The notes under the pieces are model-generated. The model made no database searches. It was not told the origin of the DNA and worked only from the letters and a program-made list of their open reading frames with translations. 64,000 bases of DNA. Origin: CAXBBB01 sp963815505 (lineage in GTDB: Bacteria > Bacteroidota > Rhodothermia > Rhodothermales > BA12). Location of the stretch: assembly GCA_963815505.1 (NCBI GenBank), contig CAWFGU010000010.1, positions 1-64,000 of the forward strand, given 5' to 3'. The translations under genes were made by a program, and so were the position numbers. Of the stretch, positions 44,890 through 54,470 are shown in pieces. The first letter of the stretch is position 1. Each line of letters starts with the position of its first letter.

Positions 44890-45818
44890 ACTGTCACCGA
44901 AGAACGCTCGGGCTGGGCGACGCGGACAGCGTGCGGACGCTCAGGGGCGGTGGGAGTGGGCAACTGCTCGCTGACTGGTTCAGAAGCGGGAAAGCGCCAG
45001 TCGCCCATCAGCAGGCCGCGCCCGTGGAGTGCCAGCAGCGGGATCGCCGTCGCCATCACGCCCAGCACGCCCGCCAGCGGCAAATCGTAGGAGAAACTGA
45101 CCAGAATCGGAAACAGGCAGTTCAGCGCCCACAGCAGCGGTGCCCACCGCGAGCCGGTCCGTAAGCCGCCTCCGATGGTCTCGAAGCCCCACGCGATCAC
45201 GGCCGAGACGACGAACCACCCGAACCAGTTGATCGCGGGCATTCCGAAGAAAAAGCCGCCTTCGGGATAGGTCCAGAACGGAAAGGCGCGGCTCATCGCT
45301 GGGTCGAGCGACACGTCCCAGAGCACCATCAGCGTCGCCGTCGCCAGGATGCGACCCCACCTGCGCGATGTGAAACGGCTCGCCAGGTCGTGCGAGAGCA
45401 GCCCCATCGCGAACCACGACGCCGGGATGAAGTAGGGCACGTGGTCGAGGATTTTGGGTCCGAACCAGCTGGTGTAGATATACTCGCCGAACGGCAGTCC
45501 CGTCGTCGTGCCCATCAATTCGCTCATGCCGCCCACAAGTGCGCCCCAGATAAAAAAGAAGCCCAGCAGGCTCGCCCGGTGCGTCGGCGCGTAGATCAGC
45601 AGCGAGAGCAGGGGCATCAGCGTCATGTACGTCCACGTGGGCGACTTGACGAGCGTCGGGTAGAAGGGCCCGAAGAAATCCATCGTCGACGGGACGAGTT
45701 TGAGCAGCAGCGTACCGGCGATGCTGAACGCGATGGTGCCCGCGAACAGCCAGAACAGGAACGTGAACACGCGGTCGAGGCGATGCGGCGTGTCGGAGAG
45801 CGAGAGGGCGAGGCGCAT
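44886..45818 (-). CDS. cruF: Carotenoid 1',2'-hydratase CruF-like (DUF422)
   Basis: A 310-residue polytopic membrane protein with about seven to eight spans. Family-like stretches are MSELMGTTTGLPFGEYIYTS, FGPKILDHVPYFIPASWFAM, MVLWDVSLDPAMSRAFPFWT and GMPAINWFGWF, matching the CruF/CrtC-type DUF422 hydratases that add water to the psi end of a carotenoid. The product would carry the hydroxyl that a CruC-type enzyme glycosylates. It is first in the operon and overlaps crtB by 4 bp. Confidence 0.9.
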   Translation of the reverse strand: MRLALSLSDTPHRLDRVFTFLFWLFAGTIAFSIAGTLLLKLVPSTMDFFGPFYPTLVKSPTWTYMTLMPLLSLLIYAPTHRASLLGFFFIWGALVGGMSELMGTTTGLPFGEYIYTSWFGPKILDHVPYFIPASWFAMGLLSHDLASRFTSRRWGRILATATLMVLWDVSLDPAMSRAFPFWTYPEGGFFFGMPAINWFGWFVVSAVIAWGFETIGGGLRTGSRWAPLLWALNCLFPILVSFSYDLPLAGVLGVMATAIPLLALHGRGLLMGDWRFPASEPVSEQLPTPTAPERPHAVRVAQPERSSVTV

Positions 45819-45893
45819 GGGTGGCGGTCAGACGAGGCGCCAAGATCGGCACGGGCGGTGCATCTACGCCGGTCGATCCGCGTTATTCCCGAT

Positions 45894-46599
45894 ATGCTTA
45901 CGCCGTCCCAGGATTCTCCATTGTTGCGGTTGCCCGAGCGCCCGAGCGTCGCCGTCGCCACGCCGCAGTTTCTGCCGCCGCTGCCCTTTTTCGCCCGCTG
46001 GCACCGCGCTGACTTGCTCACCGTGGGCGACACGTTCGCCTACAGCCGCCGGACGCTCCACAACCGCGCGCGCATCCAAACGCCCGAAGGCCTGCTCTGG
46101 CTGACGGTCCCGGTCGACGGAGGCCAGACGGGACGACCAATCGGCGAGGTCACGCTGGCCCGCCACGCGACGGATGCTCGCCTACCGTGGGCGCGCAAGC
46201 TGGCCCGGACGCTGCAGCTTCACCTATGGAACGGCACCTTTCTACGATCACTACGCACCCAAACTCGAAGCTGCCCTGGCCGACCACACGGGCACGCTCG
46301 GCGATCTCAACGTCGCGCTGCTGCCACTCGTCGGCGGCTGGCTCGGCATCGCCACGCCGATGGTGCGCGCCTCCGAGTTGCCCGGCGCGCCGATCGGTCA
46401 AGCCGACACGCTCGCGTCGCTGGCAGGGGCGACACTGGTGGACGACGCGTTCGCCGAGGAGCCGCGCTACGCGCACAACGGCGCGTGGACGCCGGGCCTT
46501 TCGGTCGTCGACGCGCTGATGGCGGTGGGACCGCAAGCCGCCGCTGGTCTCGCCGAGCCAAACGTCACTCCGCACTCGTCAGGCGTTCGACGCGGCTGA
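45894..46599 (+). CDS. WbqC-family protein (one indel)
   Basis: A protein of about 234 residues in the WbqC family, whose role is not known but which often lies among surface-polysaccharide genes. The N-half reads VAVATPQFLPPLPFFARWHR, FAYSRRTLHNRARIQTPEG and WLTVPVDGG. An extra C near 46219 shifts the frame, after which FTYGTAPFYDHYAPKLEAAL and LGIATPMVRASELPG continue the family pattern. The ATG 45894 is divergent from cruF, 75 bp away. The end overlaps the convergent sir2 stop by 35 bp. That overlap may itself reflect another indel. Confidence 0.75.
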
Positions 46600-47438
46600 G
46601 CAAAGCGCCCAGCGGCGTCTCGACCTTGACGGCAGCGTCCGCGTCGCCGCGCGTCGGTCCGGCCGTGGCGATGGCGTAGGGCGTGCCTTCGCGCATGGCC
46701 CGGTGAACGAACCGAAAGCCCGAGTAGACGGCCAGCGACGACCCGGCGACGAGGAGCGCGTCGGCCTGCTCGTAGAGGTGCCAGGCGGCCTCGACCTTGG
46801 ACTTGGGCACGCTCTCGCCAAAGAACACTACGTCGGGTTTGAGGACACCGCCGCAGGCCGCGCAAGGCGGAACTGCAAACGGCTGCGATGGCTCGATCTC
46901 GGCGTCCCCGTCCGGCGCCAGGCGGTCGGTCGTGGCGAGGGCGACGTGCGGGTTGCGGAGAGCCAAGTCGCGCTGAAACGTGGGGCGGTCGTAGCGAGCG
47001 TCGCATCCGAGGCAGCGCACGTCGGCCATCGAGCCGTGGAGTTCGACGACGGTGCGGCTTCCAGCGCGCTGGTGCAGGCGATCGACGTTCTGGGTGATTA
47101 TACCAGCCACGATGCCTGCCGCTTCCAACTGAGCAAGCGCGCGGTGCGCCGCGTTGGGCCGGGCCTGGGCGAAGCGCGGGAAAGCCCGCCGTGCTGCGCA
47201 TCCAGTACCGCTCGCGCGCCGACGCGTCACCGACGAAGGCGTTGTACTGAACCGGGTTGCGGGCGCGCTTGCGCGTCTCGGGACCGCGATAGTCGGGAAT
47301 GCCACTCTCGGTGCTCACGCCCGCGCCGGTCAGCACGACGACGCGACGACCGCGCAGGAAATCGGCGAGCCGTTGGGCGTCGCGTTCGAGCAGGTCGGGA
47401 GAGGTTGGAGCGGCCGGGACGAAGGCGGAGGGCAGCAT
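46565..47438 (-). CDS. Sir2-type NAD-dependent deacylase (one indel)
   Basis: A 291-residue sirtuin that removes acyl groups from lysines using NAD+. The N-half has VVVLTGAGVSTESGIPDYRG. An indel near 47190 changes frame; then GIITQNVDRLHQRAGSRTVV and ELHGS (catalytic histidine) follow. Zinc cysteines are in VRCLGCDARYD and PCAACGGVLKPDVVFFGE. The adenine-binding GSSLAVY and FVHRAMREGTPYAI complete the domain. The intact zinc site and length fit housekeeping CobB rather than a defence SIR2 domain. It is divergent from the large nuclease-helicase gene. Confidence 0.9.
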
Positions 47439-47538
47439 CGGATAAGCTGTTGAAAATCAGACGTTCAGCGCAACGCGTCCGCCGCTGCACGGTGCCCCGC
47501 CGCGCCCGTACCTTAGAGGACGATCTGTACCCCGACCG

Positions 47539-50500
47539 ATGTCCGCTCCGTCCGACCGCTTCCGCCTGACCGCGTCGGGCGTCGCGCACTTCTTCCAGCA
47601 CGACTGCGACCGCCTGTTCCGCTGGGAAGCCGTGCCGTCCGGCCTGCGAGGAAAACCGGGCATCGGCGATGGCATCCCGACCGATGTGAAGGGCAAGCGT
47701 CGCCCGGGAGCCAAGCAGCTGATGGAGATGGGAGAGGAGTTCGAGGCGACAAAGCTGGTCGAGTTGCGCCAGCGCGATCGGCGATCGGCTGCTCGTCGGG
47801 CCGGACGTGAAGCAGGGCAGCCGGACGGCTCCGGCCTCGATTCCGATGGATCAGGCACTGGCCCACCTTCGCTCAGGTCCCGGGTTCGTCGCGCAGCCCG
47901 AGATCGAACTGGATCGCGGACGCGGCGGCTGCGTTCGCGCGCGCCGTCGGGTTTGACCCGTCGCTCGTGTCCGTCGGCGCGGTGCGGCCGGACCTGATCC
48001 AGTCGCTGCCGTCGCCCAGCGGCGGGCCGATGCGGCTGCGGCTGTGGGACATCAAGGCGAGCGAGCGGGCGCGGCACGAACACTTCGCCCAGGTGGCGTT
48101 CTACGCGCTGCTGCTGCCGTTTGCGCTGCCGCCAGGTTCGTGCTGGACGACGAGCAGGCCATCGTCTGGTCCAAGTTGGGCGAGGAGACGTTCGACCTGT
48201 CGCCCTACACGCGCGTCGTTCGCCGCTTTCTGCGGCGTAAGGCGTCCGGCGTGATGCTCGACCGGGCCGATGCGGCCCACTTCCACCTGTGCACGTCGTG
48301 CAGCACGTGCGCGTTCGAACCGGCATGCCGCGCGCAGTCCGAGAAGGAAGTCGGCCTGTCGCGCGTGCCCTACCTGCCGTCGCAGGCCAAGCGGCGGCTG
48401 CGATGAGGCTGGGGTCGAGACGCAGGGTCAATTGGCCGATCTGAGCGCGCTCGACCTGAGCCGGGTCCAGACGATGAGCCACGATCTGTCCGTCGGCGCC
48501 AAACGGTTCCAGCAGGCGGCCCGCGCGCTGACGGTCGGCGGGACGTGGCCGATGGGGCGGAGCACGTTCGCCATGCCGCGCCGCGAAGACGTGCGCCTGA
48601 TCGTGACGGCCGAGTTCGACGCCGTCACTGGGACGTGCTTCGCCGCCGGTCTGCTGGCGTTCGAGGGCTGCGAGGACGGATCGCCCATCGTTGGGGAGCA
48701 CACCTTCGTCGCCGAGCGCAAGGCGGACGAAGTCAAGCGTGATCGCGGGCCTTGCCGCTGCATTTGCGGACGTGCTCCGCCGAGTCGACGCGGCCAATCG
48801 CGATGCCGAAGAGTCGTCCGACGATTCGGCTTCGGATGCGGCGCAGGATCGGCTCGATGCGGCCATCGTACGGCTAAAGGTGTTCAAGGAAGCCCATCCC
48901 CGACTCCATAGCGGACTGTCAAACGTCGACGAACTGCGCGAGGAGCGGGCCAATTTGGAGGACGCGATCAAGGCAGCGCAGCAGCACCTGCGCGAGCGTC
49001 GTGCAGAGCGAGGAGCGGGCCGTACGGCGCCGCCAGAAGCGCGTCCACGTCTACACGTACGACGGGTTCGAGTCGAACATCGTCGCCGAGGCACTGGCGC
49101 GGTGCCGGAAGCGGTGGGAGCGAGGAGCAGCAGACGAACGCGCGCGTGCTCGAGCGCTTCTTCTGTCCGCCCGACGTGCTCCCGGCTGGCGGCGCGTTGG
49201 GCTCGTCGCGCGTGACGAACGTCGAGAAGCGTGCTCCGCGAATTGCTCGTGCTCCCGGTGGCGTACCAGTACGATTTGGAGAGCGTGTCACGCGGGCGCT
49301 GCGTCCGGCCAAAGCCGACGGCACGCCAGGCGGTTACACGCTGCGCCTGCGCGCCCGGATTTGGTTGGCCCGGAAGCAACCAGATCGCGTTCGAGCGCGC
49401 CCACGACGTGTGGGACGAAACCGCGTTCGAGCCGGACCCCGACGATTGGACTCAGGACGTACCCGACGGCGCAGTCGGCGCTGGCCGTCGAGCAGGCGGT
49501 TCAGGGGCAAGCTCAAAGCCGTCGACTCGGTCGTCCGCGCGGCCAAGCAGCAACTGGGCGAGCGGCTGCTGCTGCGGACGACGCCGTTCCGGCTGGATGA
49601 GTCGGACGATGCAGCACATCCGACGCTGACGGCGCTCCACACGTTCGTGGCCTGCGAGGCGGCGCACCAGGCCGATCAGGGCGGCGGCCAAGAGCCTGCT
49701 CACGCCGGGCGAGCGGGGCACGCAACTCGTCGGCATTCGCGGCATCCGACCCCAACCGATCCAGCCCGATCCCGAGGTGCTCTGGTGCACGTTCGATCGC
49801 GTCGTGCCGCGACGCCAAACTCGACGCGGGCGACTTCAACTTGCTGCTCACCAACGAGTCCGAAGACCTGGCCTCGCTCGTCGGTCCGCCCGGAAGCGGC
49901 ATCCGAGGCAGCCTGCGCGCCCGCATGGTCGAACTCGAAGCCATCGAGCGCGACGCCCAGTCCGCCGCGCCTGTGCCTGCGCCCGCAGACGATGGACAAG
50001 CTGTCCGGCGCCGTCGACTTGGACGCGCCGCTGTCGCTCGACCCGCTGCACACCGACTACACGACGCCACGCCTGCTCGCTGTGCTGGACGGATTGCGGC
50101 GCGACCCATCGGCGGCCTCGCACGTCCGTGACCTGCTCGGGACGGGCAACGTGGCGGGGTGGAAGCCGATCGTGTCGCCCGATCTCGCCGTCTCGGTTGG
50201 CGGATCAAGTCGAGGCGATGGCGCAGGCTGCCGGTGCCGACGCGTTCGATCCTCAATGCCGGGCAGCGGCGCGCGTTCGAGGGCGTCTTCGCCTCGCCGC
50301 TGAGCATGGTCTGGGGGCCGCCGGGGACGGGCAAGACGCACACGCTGGGGCACCTGCTGATGGGCTACGTCCGGGCGGCGCAGCACCTGGGTAGGCCGCT
50401 GCGCATCGGCGTGACGGCGTTCACGCACCATGCCATCGCGGGCGTGATCCGCAAGACGGCGAGCCTGGCCGAGCGCTATGGCATCGGGCCGGACCTGCTC

Positions 50501-51692
50501 CGCGTCGCCAAAGTCGTCAGCCGGTCGGGGCACGACGCCGACGCCGGATTGCCCGACTCGGTCGAACGGTGGGATCAGCAAGCCATGGGAGGACGGCTGT
50601 CCGAGTTGGGAGCACTCGTCACGATCGTCGGTGCGACGACGTGGGGCGTCGAGCGCGCACTGAACCACGCGACCGACGGAGCACCCGCAAGCTGGTTCGA
50701 CGTGCTGCTCGTCGACGAGGCGTCGCAGCTTGCTGGTGCCGCACGCCGTCCTGCCGCTGCTAGCGACGGCGCCCCACGCGAGCGTCATTCTGGCGGGCGA
50801 CGACTTGCAGCTTCCGCCCATCGTCCACGGCCTCTACCCGGATGAGAAATCGGAGTATGGGCCGCTGTTCGGGTCGATTTTCGCCTTTGCGCGGAGCCGA
50901 GCCGAGGCGTCGGGGCGAGTGGACGATACGCTGTTCCTGCTCGAAGAGAACTTCCGCATGAACGCACCGATCACCGACTACCCGTCGGCGTCGCTCTATG
51001 GCGGACGGCTGCGCAGCGCCCAGCCCGACCTGCGCCTCGATCTGGCCGCCGACTCGGACTGCTCGCTCTGCGCCGCTCTGATCGATCCCGAGCGCCCCGT
51101 CGTCCTGGTTCGATACGCCGCACCGCGCGCTTTTACGTCGCGCAACGACCTCGAAGCCCGCATCGCTGCGCGCATCGTCGACGTGCTGTCGGCCTGCCTG
51201 GCGCGTGAGGGATCGCGTCGTGCTCCGCAGCGCACTATGCGGCTGATGGATTGGCCATTCTCTCGCCGCACCGCGCGCAGAACAGCGCGATCCGCTCGTC
51301 GCTAGTCGCCTGGGCTTCGACACTCGCGAGGCACCCCGCTGCGTCCGATGCCGACGGTCGACACGGTCGACAAGCTGCAAGGGCAGGAGCGCGACGCCAT
51401 CATCATGTCGTACGGCGTGGCCGATCCGGCCTATGCCGTCGCCGAGGGCGAGTTTCTGTTCAGCCGCCGCCGCTTCAACGTCGCCGCGACCAGAGCGCGG
51501 AGCAAGCTGATCGTGCTGGTCGCCGACGAACTGCTCGATGCCGTCCCGACGACGCGCGAGGTGCTCGAGGACGCCGCCATGCTCGCCGGATTCGCCGACT
51601 ATTGCGCGTCGGGGTCCGAGTCGCACGTGTGGTCAGACGAGGAGTTCGGCGACGTGCGGCTGGACGTGAGCTGGCGCGGGTTCGGCGACTGA
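47539..51692 (+). CDS. RecB/Dna2-like nuclease fused to SF1B helicase (about 20 indels)
   Basis: One gene of about 1,380 codons cut by roughly twenty single-base frame changes, mostly insertions. The N-terminal nuclease has FFQHDCDRLFRWE (first cysteine), LWDIKASERARHEHFAQVAF (PD-(D/E)XK core) and CTSCSTCAFEPACRAQ, whose Cx2Cx5C matches the Fe-S site of Dna2/AddB/Cas4. A middle region has a coiled coil (LREERANLEDAIKAAQQHLR). The helicase shows MVWGPPGTGKT, LLVDEASQ, ILAGDDLQLPPI, LEENFRMN, VDTVDKLQGQERDAI and RRFNVAATRARSKLIVLV, the UPF1/Dna2 motif set. It resembles TM0106-type RecB-like nuclease-helicases and probably acts in DNA repair. Confidence 0.78.
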
Positions 51693-51787
51693 GCAGCGGC
51701 GATGAGTCTGCGGCCGAGACTTGTCTGCAGAGCCGACAGCTTAGAAAGCATACCAAATCCGAGGTTTAGCGGTGCGTTCCCTCAACC

Positions 51788-51887
51788 GTCATCCTGAGCC
51801 TGTCGAAAGCCTGCCGTGAGCGAAGTCGAACGGGGATCCCCGTTCGACTTCTCCCGAAGGAGGTCTTTCGACTACGCTCAGGATGAC
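51788..51887. repeat. Nested fold-back element
   Basis: Outer arms GTCATCCTGAGCCTGTCGAA (51788-51809 with AG) and CTTTCGACTACGCTCAGGAT (51865-51887 with GAC) are imperfect inverted repeats. Inside is a perfect 30-bp palindrome (51822-51851), GAAGTCGAACGGGGA and its reverse complement. It lies in the 231-base gap between two convergent genes, with no gene of its own. Such GTCATCCTGAGC elements are widely dispersed in bacteria. Confidence 0.75.
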
Positions 51888-51923
51888 AGGAAACAGACGC
51901 ACCAGCATTCTACGGACCTGGTA

Positions 51924-52605
51924 TCAGTCGCCACGCGCGTGGTCGTAGCGGTAGGCGGCAGCCAGTCGACCCGGATCGGCTCCGCAGAGGTAGCGCGCCC
52001 AGAGAACGAGGTTGCGCGCCTGCTGAGCCAGTGTGCCGTTGCGGTGGAAGCGGCGTGCGCTGGTGGTGACGGCGAGCGGGACGAACGCGAAGTGCCCCAT
52101 GCGGCGCAGGCGGCGGACGAGTTCGAGGTCTTCGAAGGCGGCGATGTCGGGGAAGCCGCCGACCTGCTCGAACGCAGCGCGCGTGCAGAAGTGAGCGCGG
52201 TCGCCGAACGCCAGCCGATGCCAGCCGACGTGCGTGGCGAGGGCGTAGGCGCGCAAAACGGGCGTCGGCTCGTCGAAGCGCAGGCGGAACGCGCCGCCGA
52301 CGGCTCCCGACGCGAGGTGCGCCGCAGCCGCGGACAGGGCACTGGGCGGGAAGGCGCGTGTCGGCGTGGAGGAAGAGCAGGGCGTCGCCGGTCGTGGCGA
52401 CGGCTCCGGCATTCATCTGCCGCGCGCGTCCCGGGTCGGACGCCAGCACGCGCGCCCCGGCCTTTCGGGCCATCTGCGTCGTCCGGTCGCCCGAGCCGCC
52501 GTCGACGACGATGATCTCGTCTGCTCCCGCCTGCTGCGCGCTCTGGATCGCACCTGCAACGCGCGCTTCCTCGTTGAGTGTAGGAATGACGACCGACCAG
52601 CGCAT
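51924..52605 (-). CDS. Family-2 glycosyltransferase, TIGR04283-like (one indel)
   Basis: A GT2-fold transferase of about 227 residues. WSVVIPTLNEEARVAGAIQS, IIVVDGGSGDRTTQMARKAG and LLFLHADTRLP form the nucleotide-sugar site. A frame change near 52355 leads to GAVGGAFRLRFDEPTPVLRA, HFCTRAAFEQVGGFPDIAAF and EDLELVRRLRRMG. The short length and the LPxxGGFP-like block fit the rSAM/selenodomain-associated transferase 2 group. The ATG shares one base with the stop of the amidinotransferase gene (TGATG), so they are coupled. Substrate unknown. Confidence 0.8.
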
Positions 52606-53506
52606 CACGCCTGCGATCCGCCATACATCTGCTTCATGCAGAAGACCGATCCGCCCGCCTTGACGAACTCCGACGTGTCGATCTTCGACGACCTCGAACC
52701 CGGCCTTGCGCAGCCGTTCGTTCGTGATCGTGCATCCGGTCTGGATCAGCACGTGGCGGCGGTCGGGGCAGTGCGCGTTGCAGGCGAACAGCGTCCGCGA
52801 CTCGCGCTCGTCGGCTTCGATGAGATGGGGGATGACGGCGCGCAGCAGGGCCAGTCCGTCCGGCGTGAAGGCCGATGGCGTGTAGAGCGCCGTCGACTCG
52901 TCGAGCAGGCTCAGGCACGTGTCCAGGTGATAAAACTCGGGGTCGCGCAGTTCGAGCGTGCAGATGCGGGACGCCGGTCAACTCGGTCAGAAAATCGTAG
53001 GCTTTGGCGTCGGTGCGGAAGCCCCAGCCGCCCCAGAGCAGGCGTCGGTCCGGGTGCCAGAGCGCATCGCCCGCGCCTTCGAAGCCGGTTTGGAGCGGCG
53101 GCAGCGCGTGCGGCGTGTACCCTTGGGTCTCGAACCAGTCGCGGTAGAACGGCACCTCGGGCGCGCGCTCGGTCGTGCCCATCTGGCTCAGCAGCACGTG
53201 CGGACCGCCGTCGCGCCCGATGATCGGCAGCGTCTGGTTGGCGCAAAACACCATGTCCGGCAGGCCCGGCTGCCCCGCGATCACGTCGACCGCGAAGCCG
53301 ATGCGTTCGTAGGCTGCTTTCACCTGCCGCCACTGCTCACCCGCGCGCGCCTGGTCGACCGAGCCTTCCATGCCCTCCATGTGCGCGTTGATGACGTAGA
53401 CGATCTCGAAATGGTCGGGCGTCGTCATCAGCACGCGCGTCTCATTGGGGCGCGTGGGAAGATCGCTCAGAGCGAAGTCGAGGGCGTCGGCGGAGGCGTA
53501 GCGCAT
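52605..53506 (-). CDS. DDAH-like amidinotransferase-fold hydrolase (indels)
   Basis: A pentein-fold enzyme of about 300 residues related to dimethylarginine dimethylaminohydrolase and arginine deiminase. Visible parts are FEIVYVINAHMEG, GLPDMVFCANQTLPIIGR and LLWGGWGFRTDAKAYDF. After a frame change near 52968 ELRDPEFYHLDTCLSLLDES gives the catalytic histidine-aspartate. A last change near 52665 restores TSEFVKAGGSVFCMKQMYGG, with the nucleophilic cysteine. All catalytic residues are thus present. It likely hydrolyses a guanidino compound to citrulline or a relative. A TAGCTTG box lies 24 bp upstream. Confidence 0.82.
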
Positions 53507-53529
53507 GGAGCGGTCATCGGGAGAACAGG

Positions 53530-53536
53530 CAAGCTA
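53530..53536 (-). promoter_or_regulatory. -7-like box TAGCTTG
   Basis: On the minus strand TAGCTTG ends 23 bp before the amidinotransferase start at 53506, one T short of TAnnTTTG. Weak on its own. Confidence 0.3.
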
Positions 53537-53561
53537 CGGCGATTTCGCTTCGGCCTTCGCG

Positions 53562-54467
53562 CTATTCCGAGTCGGGCAGCAGCGTGGCGAGCGGCAGGCT
53601 GACGGCGATGCGAACGAACCGCCCGTCGACGATGGGGGATAGGCCGTTGAGCAGCGCCCGGGTCTGCTCGTCCAGGTCGGATGACTGGCTCGCGAGCGTC
53701 GCAATCGTCGTTACAGCGCCTGCGAGAGCGGCGGCGTTGGAGTCTTCGAGCGGTTCGAGCCAGATCGTCGCGTCGATGGTTGCGTCGGCTCCGGCGTCGA
53801 ACGTCGAGCCGACGGCGGCGCGGCGGAAGGGCAGGGCGCTGGCGGGAATCGGCGAGTCGTCTCCCAGCAGAGCATCAATCAGGACACCGCTGTCTTGGAT
53901 GAGCAGGCCGACCGGGAGCGCGTCGGTCTTGGACAGCAGCGCTTGGGCGTCATCGCCGAGCCGGTCCGAGTCGCCTCGTCGCAACATCGCGCGCACGATC
54001 GACTCGCGCGAGGCCACCACGACCCGGCTGTCGTCGACCGCGATCACGGCTTCGAGTTGATCGTCGACGAACAGGTCGAAATCGCCTTCGCCTGTCGTCT
54101 GCGTGAGCGTGGCGGCCAGGGCCTGCCGCACGTCGCTGGTGCCGCCGGGGAAGACGATCACGAGTTCGCCGCCCGCGATGCCCGCAATGGCTCCGCCCAG
54201 GTCGGTCGCGCCGTCTACCTGCGCAGCACCGTAGAGCGAAGCATTGGCTGGAAGATCGAAGGGAAGCAAAACGCCGAGCGAGTCCAAGTCGAAGCCGCTG
54301 CCGTCCAGCGCATCCGAGTCCAGGGCCGACGCGTCGGCGCGGACGATGGCCGTAGCCTGTCCGTCGAGCAGAGCAAACGCACCTCCCACAACCTCATCGT
54401 CGCCGGACGAATCGCACCCAACGAGGGTAGCGGCGAGCAGGAGAACCAGGAGGAGCGAGCGCGGCAT
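53562..54467 (-). CDS. Lipoprotein, unknown function
   Basis: A 301-residue lipoprotein with the signal MPRSLLLVLLLAATLVGC, cleaved before cysteine 18. The mature part is acidic and beta/alpha mixed (GELVIVFPGGTSDVRQALAA, DDQLEAVIAVDDSRVVVASR, SIVRAMLRRGDSDRLG). The pattern recalls DUF3352-like or periplasmic fasciclin-type repeats, but I cannot assign a family. It starts 3 bp after the mscS stop on the same strand, suggesting joint expression with the channel. Confidence 0.65.
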   Translation of the reverse strand: MPRSLLLVLLLAATLVGCDSSGDDEVVGGAFALLDGQATAIVRADASALDSDALDGSGFDLDSLGVLLPFDLPANASLYGAAQVDGATDLGGAIAGIAGGELVIVFPGGTSDVRQALAATLTQTTGEGDFDLFVDDQLEAVIAVDDSRVVVASRESIVRAMLRRGDSDRLGDDAQALLSKTDALPVGLLIQDSGVLIDALLGDDSPIPASALPFRRAAVGSTFDAGADATIDATIWLEPLEDSNAAALAGAVTTIATLASQSSDLDEQTRALLNGLSPIVDGRFVRIAVSLPLATLLPDSE

Positions 54468-54470
54468 CGG

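Noticed and set aside
46565..47438. Sir2 as part of a defence system
   Set aside because: Zinc-cysteine pairs and CobB-like length indicate a housekeeping deacylase; no defence partner with clear domain is adjacent.
47539..51692. Programmed ribosomal frameshifting in the nuclease-helicase gene
   Set aside because: About twenty changes with no slippery heptamers or pseudoknots; density matches sequence error, not recoding.
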